From Azospirillum humicireducens (lineage in GTDB: Bacteria; Pseudomonadota; Alphaproteobacteria; Azospirillales; Azospirillaceae): DNA of 64,000 nt. Of the stretch, positions 1 to 9,067 are shown piece by piece (position 1 is the stretch's first letter; every line of letters begins with the position of its first letter). Made by a program: the position numbers and the translations under genes. The stretch is taken from assembly GCF_001639105.2 (NCBI RefSeq), contig NZ_CP015285.1:550501-614500 (forward strand), in the 5' to 3' direction. The notes beneath the pieces are model-generated. The model saw nothing but the letters and a program-made list of their open reading frames with translations, had not been told where the DNA came from and did not search any database.

Positions 1-1450
1 TCGGCAGGCCCAGCCCGGTTCCTTGGGAATTGCGGGCGATGGTGGAGTCCTGGAGCTCGAAGGGGTGGAGGATGCGGGGAAGCTCGGCGGTCGGGATGCC
101 GACGCCGGTGTCGGCGACCATCAGCCCGATCCCGCCGTCCGGCATCAGCTGCGCCGTCAGCACCACTTGTCCGCCCGGCCGGGTGTGGGTAACGGCGTTG
201 GACAGCAGATTGGTTAGCATCTGGGTCAGCGCCTGGGCGTCGCCTTGCAGAAGCGGAAGATCGGCCGGCACGTCGCGGTGCAGGCGGACCTCACCCTCGG
301 CCGCGACCTCCTGCAGCGCCTCGATGACCTTGAGCGACAGGGCGTCCAAATCCACCCCCTCCTCGGCCATCGGCATGATGCCGTCCAGGCGCGACAACTC
401 CAGGATATCGTCGATCAGGGCAAGAAGATGGCTCCCGGCATCGCGGATGTCGCCGATATAGCTGCGGTAGCGCGGGTTGCCCAGCGGCCCGAACGGCTCC
501 GACAGCAGCATTTCGGAAAAGCCGAGGACGGCGTTCAGGGGCGTCCGCAATTCGTGGCTCATCTGCGCCAGGAAGGCGCTCTTGGCACGGCTGGCGCTTT
601 CCGCCTCGCTGCGGGCGGCACGCGCCTCGGCTTCGCGGACGCGCATCCGCTCCTCGTTCAGCTTCAGCGTGGTGACGTCCGTGTAGTGGACCAGCACGCC
701 GCCGGGAACCGCATGTTCGCGGCTGAGCAGCCAACGTCCGTCGGGCAGTGGCACGACCACCGGCGGCTCCAGCCGGCGATGCCGCTCCAGCCGCACCCTC
801 AGCCAGGTCGCGCGCTCCTCCTCCGTGGTCAGGCGGGGGTCGGAGAGGGCGAAGCTGCGGGCCAGCTCTTCGAACGGGATGCCGGGCACCAGCCGGTCGG
901 CCAGCGCGGGCAGGTCGCTTTTCAATCGGCTGTTGGCGTGGACGAGGCGGTCGTCATGGTCGAACAGGGCGAAGCTCTCGGCGCTGTGTTCCAGCGCAGC
1001 GGTCAGGCTTTCGGCCAGCGCTTCGGCCACGGAGGGGGCTTCCGGACCGAGGTCGGTCAGGATCGCGCTGAGACCGCCGGGGGCCGGGGCCGCCACCACC
1101 CGCCAGCGCACGGGAATGCCGCCGCACCGTGCCGCGACCGTCCGCTCCACCGGTTCATGCAGGCCATCGGCCAGCACCGCGAACAGCCCGGGGCAGGCGG
1201 CGTCGGTCGCGTCACCGCGCAGCCGGCGGCCGGCCAGAGGAGAAGCCCCCAGCAGCCGCTCCGCCGCCAGGTTGGCCGACCGCCATTCCAAATCGGTCAG
1301 CGCGCCCTGGCAATTGTGGTGGGCTTTGAGAAGGGCGACGGCGACCGGCAGCCGCATCATTGCCGACAGGTAAACATCATCGGGCAGGACTTCCCCGGGA
1401 GTCGCCCGCCCGCTTTCGCCATCCTCACAAGTCTGCGCGTCGCATTCCAT
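1..1450 (-). CDS. Sensor histidine kinase (PAS, HisKA, HATPase), 3' end cut by window edge
   Basis: Cytoplasmic sensor kinase running off the left edge. Translating the minus strand from ATG 1450-1448 gives an open frame to position 2. A PAS-like segment lies near residues 130-260, followed by a coiled coil. The H-box is SHELRTPLNA with the phospho-acceptor histidine near residue 298. The N-box reads LLSNAV, G1 reads DTGVGIP and G2 reads GTGLGLP at the cut. No membrane segment is visible. It is divergent from the hybrid kinase at 1726. The signal is unknown, and a receiver domain could lie beyond the edge. Start confidence is moderate because no strong ribosome site is seen. Confidence 0.85.
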   Translation of the reverse strand, partial: MECDAQTCEDGESGRATPGEVLPDDVYLSAMMRLPVAVALLKAHHNCQGALTDLEWRSANLAAERLLGASPLAGRRLRGDATDAACPGLFAVLADGLHEPVERTVAARCGGIPVRWRVVAAPAPGGLSAILTDLGPEAPSVAEALAESLTAALEHSAESFALFDHDDRLVHANSRLKSDLPALADRLVPGIPFEELARSFALSDPRLTTEEERATWLRVRLERHRRLEPPVVVPLPDGRWLLSREHAVPGGVLVHYTDVTTLKLNEERMRVREAEARAARSEAESASRAKSAFLAQMSHELRTPLNAVLGFSEMLLSEPFGPLGNPRYRSYIGDIRDAGSHLLALIDDILELSRLDGIMPMAEEGVDLDALSLKVIEALQEVAAEGEVRLHRDVPADLPLLQGDAQALTQMLTNLLSNAVTHTRPGGQVVLTAQLMPDGGIGLMVADTGVGIPTAELPRILHPFELQDSTIARNSQGTGLGLP

Positions 1451-1725
1451 CCGGCCATCATTGCGGCCTAATCCTAAAAAACGCTGAAGGCCGAGCCTGA
1501 ATTGACGGCGATTATTTGTCGAAATGTAACAGTAAGCCCGCTATGCGGATGGTTTTTGTCGAGTTTATCGAAAAAGCGATAAAATCCTTGATTGTTCGAT
1601 GTCGCGCAATCTTCGCGTGGTCTCTGCCCAACGGCGGGCTTTGCAGCGGGCGATGGCTTCCATACTGTGGGAGCTCCACAGCGTGATCGGTGACGGGGCG
1701 TTATGGCTTGGATGAAGGTGTCGTC

Positions 1726-3150
1726 ATGAACGGCAGCCAGGATGGTGCCGTCGGCTCGGCGCCGCCGATTCTGGTGTTCGGCGCCGACGGACGGCTGGCC
1801 GACTGGTCTCCAGCGGCCGAAGCCTTGCCGTGTCTGGCCGGCTGCCTTGCGGCCGGCATGCCTGCCGCCGATCTGGAGGTGCAGGTCGGGCCGGGGCGGG
1901 TGGTTGTCCCGCTGGCCGGTGGCGGGGCGGCATGGCAGCTCGCCGGGCTCGTCTCCCCCATCTCCTCTTCCGTGTCTGCGGACACGCCCGCCCCTGCGCC
2001 CGCCGCACAGCCGATGCGCGACCCGGCGGGGCGTCTCTTCGCAGCGGCAAGCCATGATCTGCGCCAGCCCCTGGCGGCATTGTCGTTGCTGATCGGCACA
2101 CTGGACGGCCGGTTGCAGGAGGGGCGTACGGGCGTTGCGGAACGGTCGGGACGCGACCTGCTGCACTCGATGGCCCAGGCGGTCGAGTCCATGCGCAGCA
2201 TGGTCGACGGCCATTTCGATCTGGTCCGGCTGGAAAGCGGTCTGGTCGATCCGGACATCCGCATCCATGCCGTCAACGGTGTCCTGATGCGGCTGGCGCT
2301 GGACGTCGCGCCGCGCTTTGCCGACCGGGGCGTGCGATTCAGCGTGATGCCCTGTTCGGCCATGGTGCGGACCGACTCCGCCCTGCTGGAGCGGCTTCTG
2401 CACGGGCTGGTCGCCAACGCGCTGCGCGTCACGGTGCGTGGCCGGGTTCTGGTCGGCTGCCGCATCCGCGGCGATCGCCTGCGGATCGCAGTGTGGGACA
2501 GCGGCCGCGGTATGTCCGCTCAGCGGCTGGAGGCATTGAGGGCGGAACTGGCGCGTCCGGCCGGGGAGGGGGCCGGTGCGCTGGGCCTGGACCTGACGCT
2601 GGTCCGCGGACTGGCACGCAAACTCGGGTTGGGTCTGGAGGTGTGTGCGGAGGAGGGGAGGGGCACCGTTTTCGCGGTGATCGTCCCGCGCTCCGTAGAG
2701 CTGGCCGAAAGCGCCGGCAAGGAGGAGCCGTCTGCCGCAGCTGCGCCTGACAGCGGCGGGGCGGATATCAGCCGGACCCGCATCCTGGTGATCGAGGACG
2801 ATCCGATGGTGCTGGCGGCATTGGAGGCGCTGCTTGGCCAATGGGGTTGCAGCGTGGTGGGAGCGGACTCCTATGATGCCGCCGTCGAACGGATCGGCCT
2901 GCGGCCTGACCGCTTCGACCTCATCATTTCCGACCTGCGGCTCAGGGGCGCGGCGAATGGCATCGTCGCCATCCGGCAGATTGCCAAATTGTTCGACCGT
3001 CCGGTGCCCGGCATGATCCTGACCGGGGATACCGATCCGAAGCGGCTGCGCGAGGCGCGTTTGTCCGGCTATCCGCTTCTCCACAAGCCGGTTGCGCCGC
3101 TCGCTTTGCGCGCGGCCGTCATCCGCCTGCTCGGGCTCGATCCGCTCTGA
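1726..3150 (+). CDS. Hybrid sensor histidine kinase with C-terminal receiver
   Basis: Cytoplasmic hybrid kinase of 474 residues. A short PAS-like N-terminal region precedes an atypical H-box ASHDLRQPLAAL (His about 110), an ATPase domain at about 215-325 (N-box VANAL, G1 DSGRGM), and a receiver at about 354-472 with acidic pair ED near 357, phospho-acceptor Asp near 403 and Lys near 454. Start ATG 1726 is preceded by GAAGG; an in-frame GTG at 1690 is an alternative. The DLRQP H-box is shared with the next kinase, which suggests that the two belong to one signalling branch. The signal is unknown. Confidence 0.88.
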   Translation: MNGSQDGAVGSAPPILVFGADGRLADWSPAAEALPCLAGCLAAGMPAADLEVQVGPGRVVVPLAGGGAAWQLAGLVSPISSSVSADTPAPAPAAQPMRDPAGRLFAAASHDLRQPLAALSLLIGTLDGRLQEGRTGVAERSGRDLLHSMAQAVESMRSMVDGHFDLVRLESGLVDPDIRIHAVNGVLMRLALDVAPRFADRGVRFSVMPCSAMVRTDSALLERLLHGLVANALRVTVRGRVLVGCRIRGDRLRIAVWDSGRGMSAQRLEALRAELARPAGEGAGALGLDLTLVRGLARKLGLGLEVCAEEGRGTVFAVIVPRSVELAESAGKEEPSAAAAPDSGGADISRTRILVIEDDPMVLAALEALLGQWGCSVVGADSYDAAVERIGLRPDRFDLIISDLRLRGAANGIVAIRQIAKLFDRPVPGMILTGDTDPKRLREARLSGYPLLHKPVAPLALRAAVIRLLGLDPL

Positions 3151-3428
3151 TAATAACGAGTCTAAATAAACGGCGGGATGGACAAAGTGGAGGCGTATTT
3201 TCTGGAGGGGTTGCAGTCATTTCTGCACCGCAATGAAAATTCTGAAACACAGGTGGCGCCAATGCGGCAAAATGATACGGAGACCTCTTAATAATTGCCT
3301 GCTTCAGTGCGGCCTGATCCTCCAATGGTTAGATCTGCCTCCCTCTTTCGTTTGATATGGATCTTTAACATACCCATTTATGTCTTGCCCTCGCTATTAT
3401 TGAGTTGGGTGGGACGGAGGGCTATCGG

Positions 3429-5660
3429 ATGAACCGGCGATATCTGGGGGAGGCGCGGGCGGGCAGGGCGATTGCAACCATCGTCTTTGCCGGCCTTTTC
3501 CTGTCCCTCAGCGCTTTCCTGCTGATCCGTGCCGCAACCAGCGATGCTGAGCATGCCTTGGCCGACCGTCAGGCCATCCAGCTCCACGATGAACTCAAGA
3601 CCCGTTTCGATCACCAGAGCGTCCTTCTGCGCGCGCTGAGCGGCCCCATGACCGGGCCGGCGCCGGTGACGGAGGCGAGCTTTTCCTCGGCGGTCGAACC
3701 CCTGATTCCGCTCTATCCGAATCTTCGCGCCATCGTCTGGTCACGGCGGATTGCAGCACGCGACCAGACGCTGCTGGAGCGGGCGATGCAGTCGGCCGGT
3801 CACACGTCCTTCATCGTCCGCAATGCCGCCGAGGATGCGGACCTGGAACCCGGCGCCGACCGGTTCGTGAATGTGCTCGCCGAACCCAAATCGGCGACGG
3901 GCCTGATCGGTCTCGATATGGCCAGTCTGCCCGGTCAGCGCGACGTGCTGGTCCGCGCCTGCGCCGCCAATCGCGTGGTCGCAGCCGAAAACGAGCCGCT
4001 GCGTGCGGAGTTCGGCCAGAATTCCGCGCTGATCTATCTGCCGGTTTATTCGCGCGACGTCGATGCCGGGGAGGGGCGGTCCGCCGTCCGGACGCTTTGC
4101 GACGTGGTGACCGGCTTCCTGTGGACCAGCTTCGACGTCGGCCAGCTGCTGCGCGATGCGGTTCTGCGGGTTGGGCTGACCGTTGGCGACGCCTACCTGC
4201 TGGACCCGAATGCCGAGGCACCGCGTCTGCTTGCCGCCGAAGGGGCGCTGAGCCGTCCCGGTGAGCTGCCGCATCCTCCGATCCGGCCGCTGACGGTGGA
4301 TCAACTGACCGGGGAAGTGGCAACGCGGGCCATCGTCCGCGACATCGCCTATGGCGGGCGGGTATGGCGGCTGTATGTGGTGCCGGTGCCGGTGCGGCTG
4401 TTCAGCGCCGACGACCGGCTGGCCTGGACCATGCTGATCGGCGGGCTTCTGCTGACCGCCGGTGCCGCCGCCTATGTGCTGCGCGAGGCGCGGACGAAGC
4501 GCCTGCTGCGCACCGAGGCGCGGGCCCGCGCCGCCATGGCCCGAGCGCTGCGCGAAAGCGAGGAGCGGTTCCGGATGGCCCTGCGCCATTCCAAGGTGAC
4601 GCTGTTCACCCAGGACCGCGATCTGCGGCACTTGTGGGTCTACTGCCCGCAGCCGGACTTCCGTCCGGAACGCATGATCGGCCGCACCGACGCCGAACTG
4701 TTCCCAGAGGATGCCGAGCGATTGATTTCGGTGAAGCGATCGGTGGTCGATCGCGGCATCGGCGCGCGTTGCGAGGTGGAGATGACCTATAACGGCACCC
4801 GCCGCGCGCTGGACCTGTCGGTGGAGCCGATGCGCGACGACACCGGGGCGGTCAGCGGCATCATCTGTGCCGCCGTCGACATGACGGAATCGGTGGAAAT
4901 CCGCGAGGCTCTGGCCCGCGCCCACGCGGAGGCGGAGCGCGCCAACCAGGCCAAGAGCCGCTTCCTGGCCGCCGCCAGCCACGACCTGCGCCAGCCCTTC
5001 CAGGCGATGAGCCTGTTCCACCATATCCTGTTGAGCAAGCTGGACGATCCCCAGCAAATGGAGGTGGCGCACAAGCTGGGCGAGGCTCTGAGCGCCGGCA
5101 ATATGCTGCTGTCCACTCTGCTGGACACCTCCGCGCTGGAGGTCGGCAACGTGAAGCCGCGGGAGGTCGAGTTCGACGTGCAGGACATCCTCGGCCGGCT
5201 GTCCGTGGAGATCGGCGATCAGGCAGCCGACCGTGGGCTGGAATTGAGGATGGTGCCCTGTTCCGCACGGGTCCGCAGCGACCCGATCCTGTTGGAGCGG
5301 ATGGTGCGCAACCTTCTGGTCAATGCCCTGCGCTACACCACCGAAGGGCGGATTCTGCTGGGTTGCCGGCGCCGCTGCGACAGCGAGGGCGGCAACCGTC
5401 TGTCAATCGAGGTGTGGGACACCGGCCCCGGCATCGCCGAAGCGGAGATGACGGCGATCTTCGAGGATTTCTACCGCTGCGGCACCGACCAGCGCGACAG
5501 CGGGCGTGGCCTGGGGCTTGGACTGTCGATCGTCCGCCGCATGGCCGAGATGCTGGACCATCCCGTCACCGTCCGGTCGCGGGTGGGGCACGGCACCGTC
5601 TTCGCCGTCAGCGTCCCGCGTCTCGTCCGGCATTGCCCCTGCGAGGCCGCCGCGGACTGA
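3429..5660 (+). CDS. CHASE-domain sensor histidine kinase
   Basis: Inner-membrane kinase of 743 residues. TM1 is at about 12-34 and a periplasmic CHASE-type sensor at about 60-230 (phrases such as LYPNLRAIVWSRRI). TM2 is near 335-355 (MLIGGLLLTAGAAAYVL). A PAS domain spans about 380-490. H-box ASHDLRQPFQAM has its His near 518, and the ATPase domain ends the protein (NALRYT, DTGPGI, GLGLGLSIV). There is no receiver. ATG 3429 follows a GGACGGAGGG ribosome site; an upstream in-frame start at 3405 is less likely. CHASE domains bind small extracellular ligands such as cytokinin-like or peptide signals; the ligand here cannot be told. Confidence 0.88.
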   Translation: MNRRYLGEARAGRAIATIVFAGLFLSLSAFLLIRAATSDAEHALADRQAIQLHDELKTRFDHQSVLLRALSGPMTGPAPVTEASFSSAVEPLIPLYPNLRAIVWSRRIAARDQTLLERAMQSAGHTSFIVRNAAEDADLEPGADRFVNVLAEPKSATGLIGLDMASLPGQRDVLVRACAANRVVAAENEPLRAEFGQNSALIYLPVYSRDVDAGEGRSAVRTLCDVVTGFLWTSFDVGQLLRDAVLRVGLTVGDAYLLDPNAEAPRLLAAEGALSRPGELPHPPIRPLTVDQLTGEVATRAIVRDIAYGGRVWRLYVVPVPVRLFSADDRLAWTMLIGGLLLTAGAAAYVLREARTKRLLRTEARARAAMARALRESEERFRMALRHSKVTLFTQDRDLRHLWVYCPQPDFRPERMIGRTDAELFPEDAERLISVKRSVVDRGIGARCEVEMTYNGTRRALDLSVEPMRDDTGAVSGIICAAVDMTESVEIREALARAHAEAERANQAKSRFLAAASHDLRQPFQAMSLFHHILLSKLDDPQQMEVAHKLGEALSAGNMLLSTLLDTSALEVGNVKPREVEFDVQDILGRLSVEIGDQAADRGLELRMVPCSARVRSDPILLERMVRNLLVNALRYTTEGRILLGCRRRCDSEGGNRLSIEVWDTGPGIAEAEMTAIFEDFYRCGTDQRDSGRGLGLGLSIVRRMAEMLDHPVTVRSRVGHGTVFAVSVPRLVRHCPCEAAAD

Positions 5661-6167
5661 GCGGACGGCCGCGCATCCGCACTCGGGTCATCGCCGTCAC
5701 GCCGGCCCTGCCGCAGTGCGCAATGGTGGCGGTTTTGCCGGCGGGTTCGCTTTTCCCATCCGCGGGCGCGCAAGTTTCGGTTATGCTGCGCCTGCTCACT
5801 GCTCTGAAACGAACCCAGTAACCCAGCTGCAACAATAGCTTGGCAACTTTATTGATGTAGGTCATTGGGCTCCCTGCCCATGGGGGCTATTTCTTTCGCA
5901 CAAGCACACTCCTTGGAAAATCCTTGGGGAGCGAAGGTTCCGCTTCGGCGGGACCCAACAAGACGGGTTTCGGCCCGCTGCCATCGGCCTGTCCCAACGG
6001 GCGCCGGGGCACGGGAACCGGGATCGGGAGGATACGGCCTGCCGCGGCGACGGGTGCCCAATCCCAGGGTATCCGTCCCCGTCTCCGGCATATGGGTTTG
6101 CCGACGGATCTCCGTCCGTCCGGCGGCCTGTTGGTCGGGCGCCGCGATCCTTTTGAGGAGCTTTGAG
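5661..6167. other. Intergenic region upstream of the pta fusion
   Basis: No convincing gene. The middle (about 5800-5870) is relatively A+T-rich and contains TTGAT-GTAG-GTCAT at 5852-5865, a poor match to an FNR/FixK box. The stretch from 5900 to 6150 is open in places but has no family signature or plausible composition. The promoter of the pta fusion probably lies here. Confidence 0.5.
5852..5865 (+). promoter_or_regulatory. Weak FNR/FixK-like half-palindrome
   Basis: The left half TTGAT is perfect, but the right half GTCAT matches ATCAA at only three of five positions. It lies about 300 bases before the start of the phosphotransacetylase fusion, whose acetate-overflow role would fit oxygen control. 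The match is too weak to assign. Confidence 0.15.
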
Positions 6168-7637
6168 ATGGACACCGTCACCGTCGCCCTCTCCGCCGTT
6201 CCGGCGGACCGCAGCGGCATCGTTCCGACAGGCAAGAACGGCAGCCCCATGATCGAAAACGTCACGTTCGAGGAAATCCGCATCGGCCAGCAGGCCAGCC
6301 TGTCGCGCCGGCTGACCATGTCCGACATCGAGCTGTTCGCCACGGTGTCCGGTGACCTCAACCCGTCCCATGTGGACGAGAACTACACCGCCGACCACAA
6401 GGTGGTCGGGCACGGCATGTGGTCCGGTTCGCTGATCTCCGCGGTTCTCGGCACGCTGCTGCCCGGTCCCGGCACCATCTATGTCCGTCAGGATCTGCGC
6501 TTCGAGCGCCCGGTCCTGCTGGGCGACATCGTCACCGTGACCGTCACCGCCAAGTCCAAGGATGCGGAGCGCAAGACGGTCGTCTTCGATTGCCTCGCCG
6601 CCAACCAGGACGGCAAGACGGTCGCGGCCGGCGTTGCCGAGGTGATCGCCCCGACGGAGAAATTCTGCCGCGCCGCGGCGGAGCTGCCCCAGGTGCAGGT
6701 GATCCGCCATGACGGCCACGAGTTGATGCTGAAGAAGTGCGAGTCGCTGCCTCCGGTGCCGACCGCCGTCGTCCATCCCTGCGACGAGAGCTCGCTGCGC
6801 GGCGCCGTCGAGGCGGCCGAAGCCAACCTGATCGACCCGGTTCTGGTCGGTCCGGAAGCCAAGATCCGCTCGGTTGCCGACGCTTACGGCCTGGACATCT
6901 CGCGCTATCGCATCGTCGATGTCGCCCACAGCCATGCCTCCGCCGAAACCGGTGTGCGGCTCGCCCGCACCGGCGAATGCGAGGCGGTGATGAAGGGTAG
7001 CCTGCACACCGACGAGCTGATGGGCGAGGTGGTGCGGAAGGAGACCGGCCTGCGCACCGGCCGCCGCCTGAGCCACGTCTTCGTGATGAACGTCCCGACC
7101 TACCCGCGGCCGCTGCTGATCACCGATGCGGCGATCAACATCTACCCGACGCTGGAGGACAAGGTCCACATCGTCCAGAACGCCATCGACCTCGCCAAGG
7201 TGCTGGGGGTCGAGGTGCCGCGCGTCGCCATCCTGTCGGCGGTCGAGACCATCAACACCAAGATCGCCTCGACGCTGGAGGCCGCCGCCCTGTGCAAGAT
7301 GGCGGACCGCGGCCAGATCACCGGCGGAATCCTCGACGGCCCGCTGGCCTTCGACAACGCCATCAGCCGCGAGGCCGCCATCACCAAGGGCATCAAGTCC
7401 GAGGTGGCCGGGCAGGCCGACATCCTGCTGGTCCCCGACCTGGAAGCTGGCAACATGCTGGCCAAGCAGTTGTCCTTCCTGGCCCATGCCGACGCCGCCG
7501 GCATCGTTCTGGGCGCCCGCGTGCCGATCATCCTGACCAGCCGCGCCGACAATGTCCGCACCCGTCTGGCGTCCTGCGCCGTGGCCGTCCTGTCGGCCGC
7601 CGCCCGCCGCCGCGGTGCCGCAGCCGCGGCCGAGTGA
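6168..7637 (+). CDS. Bifunctional MaoC-like enoyl-CoA hydratase / phosphate acetyltransferase
   Basis: Fusion of 489 residues. A MaoC hot-dog domain (about 27-160) contains the hydratase signature region SGDLNPSHVDENYTAD. A PTA/PTB acyltransferase domain (about 185-480) contains DEGAAL-like DESSLRGAVEAAE and the GxLDGPLAFDNAIS region. The second domain converts acetyl-CoA and phosphate to acetyl phosphate, or a related butyryl reaction. ATG 6168 is preceded by GAGGAGCTTTGAG. Acetate kinase follows after 16 bases, so the pair forms a cytoplasmic acetyl-CoA to acetate/ATP module. The MaoC part may hydrate short enoyl-CoA, linking it to PHB-type acyl-CoA flow; that role is inference. Confidence 0.9.
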   Translation: MDTVTVALSAVPADRSGIVPTGKNGSPMIENVTFEEIRIGQQASLSRRLTMSDIELFATVSGDLNPSHVDENYTADHKVVGHGMWSGSLISAVLGTLLPGPGTIYVRQDLRFERPVLLGDIVTVTVTAKSKDAERKTVVFDCLAANQDGKTVAAGVAEVIAPTEKFCRAAAELPQVQVIRHDGHELMLKKCESLPPVPTAVVHPCDESSLRGAVEAAEANLIDPVLVGPEAKIRSVADAYGLDISRYRIVDVAHSHASAETGVRLARTGECEAVMKGSLHTDELMGEVVRKETGLRTGRRLSHVFVMNVPTYPRPLLITDAAINIYPTLEDKVHIVQNAIDLAKVLGVEVPRVAILSAVETINTKIASTLEAAALCKMADRGQITGGILDGPLAFDNAISREAAITKGIKSEVAGQADILLVPDLEAGNMLAKQLSFLAHADAAGIVLGARVPIILTSRADNVRTRLASCAVAVLSAAARRRGAAAAAE

Positions 7638-7653
7638 GAGAAAGCCTGACGCC

Positions 7654-8838
7654 ATGTCCAACGCGATCCTCGTCATCAATGCCGGCTCCTCCAGCCTGAA
7701 ATTCTCGGTGTTCCGGGATCATGGCGACGGGGATCCGGTGGTTACCATCAACGGCCAGATCTCGGGCATCGGCACCCAGCCGGTGTTCGAGGCCAAGGAC
7801 GCCCAGCGCCGCCCGCTCGCCGGAAAGACCTGGGGGGCGGGCGAGGCCAGCGACCGCACGGCGCTTCTGTCCTATCTGCTCGACTGGATCGAGGAACGGC
7901 TGGAGGGGGCGACGCTGATCGCCGCCGGCCACCGGGTGGTCCATGGCGGCGTCCGCCATGCCTCCCCTGTGCTGCTGACCTCGGCCGTGCTTGATGAGCT
8001 GGACGGTCTGGTCCCGCTTGCCCCGCTGCACCAGCCGCACAACCTCGCCGCCATCCGCGCGCTGGCCGAGGCGCATCCGGAGCTGCCGCAGGTCGCCTGC
8101 TTCGACACCGCCTTCCACCGCAACCAGCCCTGGCAGGCGCAGACCTTCGCCATCCCGCGGGAACTGACGGAGGAGGGCGTGCGCCGTTACGGCTTCCACG
8201 GCCTGTCCTACGAGTACATCTCCCGCCGTCTGCCGGAAATCGCGCCGGAACTGGGCGATTCGCGGGTGGTGGTCGCCCATCTCGGCAGCGGCGCCAGCAT
8301 GTGCGCCATCCATGGCGGGCGCAGCGTCGACAGCACCATGGGCTTCACCGCGCTCGACGGCCTGCCGATGGGCACCCGCTGCGGCACCATCGATCCCGGC
8401 GTGCTGATCTACCTGATGCGCAAAGGCATGGACGCCGGCGCCATCGAGAAGATGCTGTACAACAAGTCCGGACTGCTCGGCGTGTCGGGCATCTCCAACG
8501 ACATGCGTGCCCTGCTGGAGAGCAGCGACCCGCATGCGCAGGAGGCGGTGGAGCTGTTCTGCTTCCGCATCGCCAAGGAGACCGGCGCGCTGGCCGCCTC
8601 GATGGGCGGGGTTGATGCGGTGGTGTTCACCGCCGGCATCGGCGAGCGCTCCGCCCCGGTGCGGGCGCGGGTCGGCGACAAGCTGGCCTGGATGGGCGTG
8701 GAGATCGATGCGGCGGCCAACGAGGCCAATGCGGCGAAGATTTCTACTCCGGGAAGCCGCCTGCCGGTCTATGTCATCCCGACCGACGAGGAACGGATGA
8801 TCGCGCTGCACACCCGCAAGGTGCTGACGGGGCGGTGA
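7654..8838 (+). CDS. ackA: Acetate kinase
   Basis: Cytoplasmic enzyme that interconverts acetyl phosphate plus ADP with acetate plus ATP; 394 residues, the usual family length. N-terminal signature LVINAGSSSLKFSVF is present, as are the phosphate-loop region HLGSGASMCA, RRYGFHGLSYEY and the C-terminal VFTAGIGERS. ATG 7654 is chosen because the signature begins four residues later. It is co-oriented with the upstream phosphotransacetylase fusion and probably co-transcribed with it. A hairpin repeat follows the stop codon. Confidence 0.96.
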   Translation: MSNAILVINAGSSSLKFSVFRDHGDGDPVVTINGQISGIGTQPVFEAKDAQRRPLAGKTWGAGEASDRTALLSYLLDWIEERLEGATLIAAGHRVVHGGVRHASPVLLTSAVLDELDGLVPLAPLHQPHNLAAIRALAEAHPELPQVACFDTAFHRNQPWQAQTFAIPRELTEEGVRRYGFHGLSYEYISRRLPEIAPELGDSRVVVAHLGSGASMCAIHGGRSVDSTMGFTALDGLPMGTRCGTIDPGVLIYLMRKGMDAGAIEKMLYNKSGLLGVSGISNDMRALLESSDPHAQEAVELFCFRIAKETGALAASMGGVDAVVFTAGIGERSAPVRARVGDKLAWMGVEIDAAANEANAAKISTPGSRLPVYVIPTDEERMIALHTRKVLTGR

Positions 8839-8866
8839 GTGTTTGTGGGGGTGTCTGCTTCGGGTG

Positions 8867-8967
8867 CCCCCTCCCCATCCCCCCACCTTCGGTGGGAGAG
8901 GGGGTAGGAGCTTTGTGGGAGAGCGGCGGCAGTTCCCTCTCCCGTCAAAGGCGGGGGAGGGTTAGGG
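8867..8967. repeat. Dispersed two-hairpin repeat (copy A)
   Basis: G/C-rich element after ackA. Hairpin 1 is CCCCCTCCCC paired with GGGAGAGGGGG around CACCTTCGGTG (8867-8904). Hairpin 2 is CCCTCTCCCG paired with CGGGGGAGGG (8935-8961), followed by TTAGGG. The same order, with linker GCGGCGGNAGTT before hairpin 2 and TTAGGG after it, recurs at 17726-17806. Confidence 0.75.
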
Positions 8968-9067
8968 AGGAGGCATCGTCAGCCGACCCCCCCCCCACAT
9001 CCCCCTGGAGCCCACCCGCCATTCGGTGCTAGCACGCCCCTGACACCCAGCATCGACCGGGGAGCCC

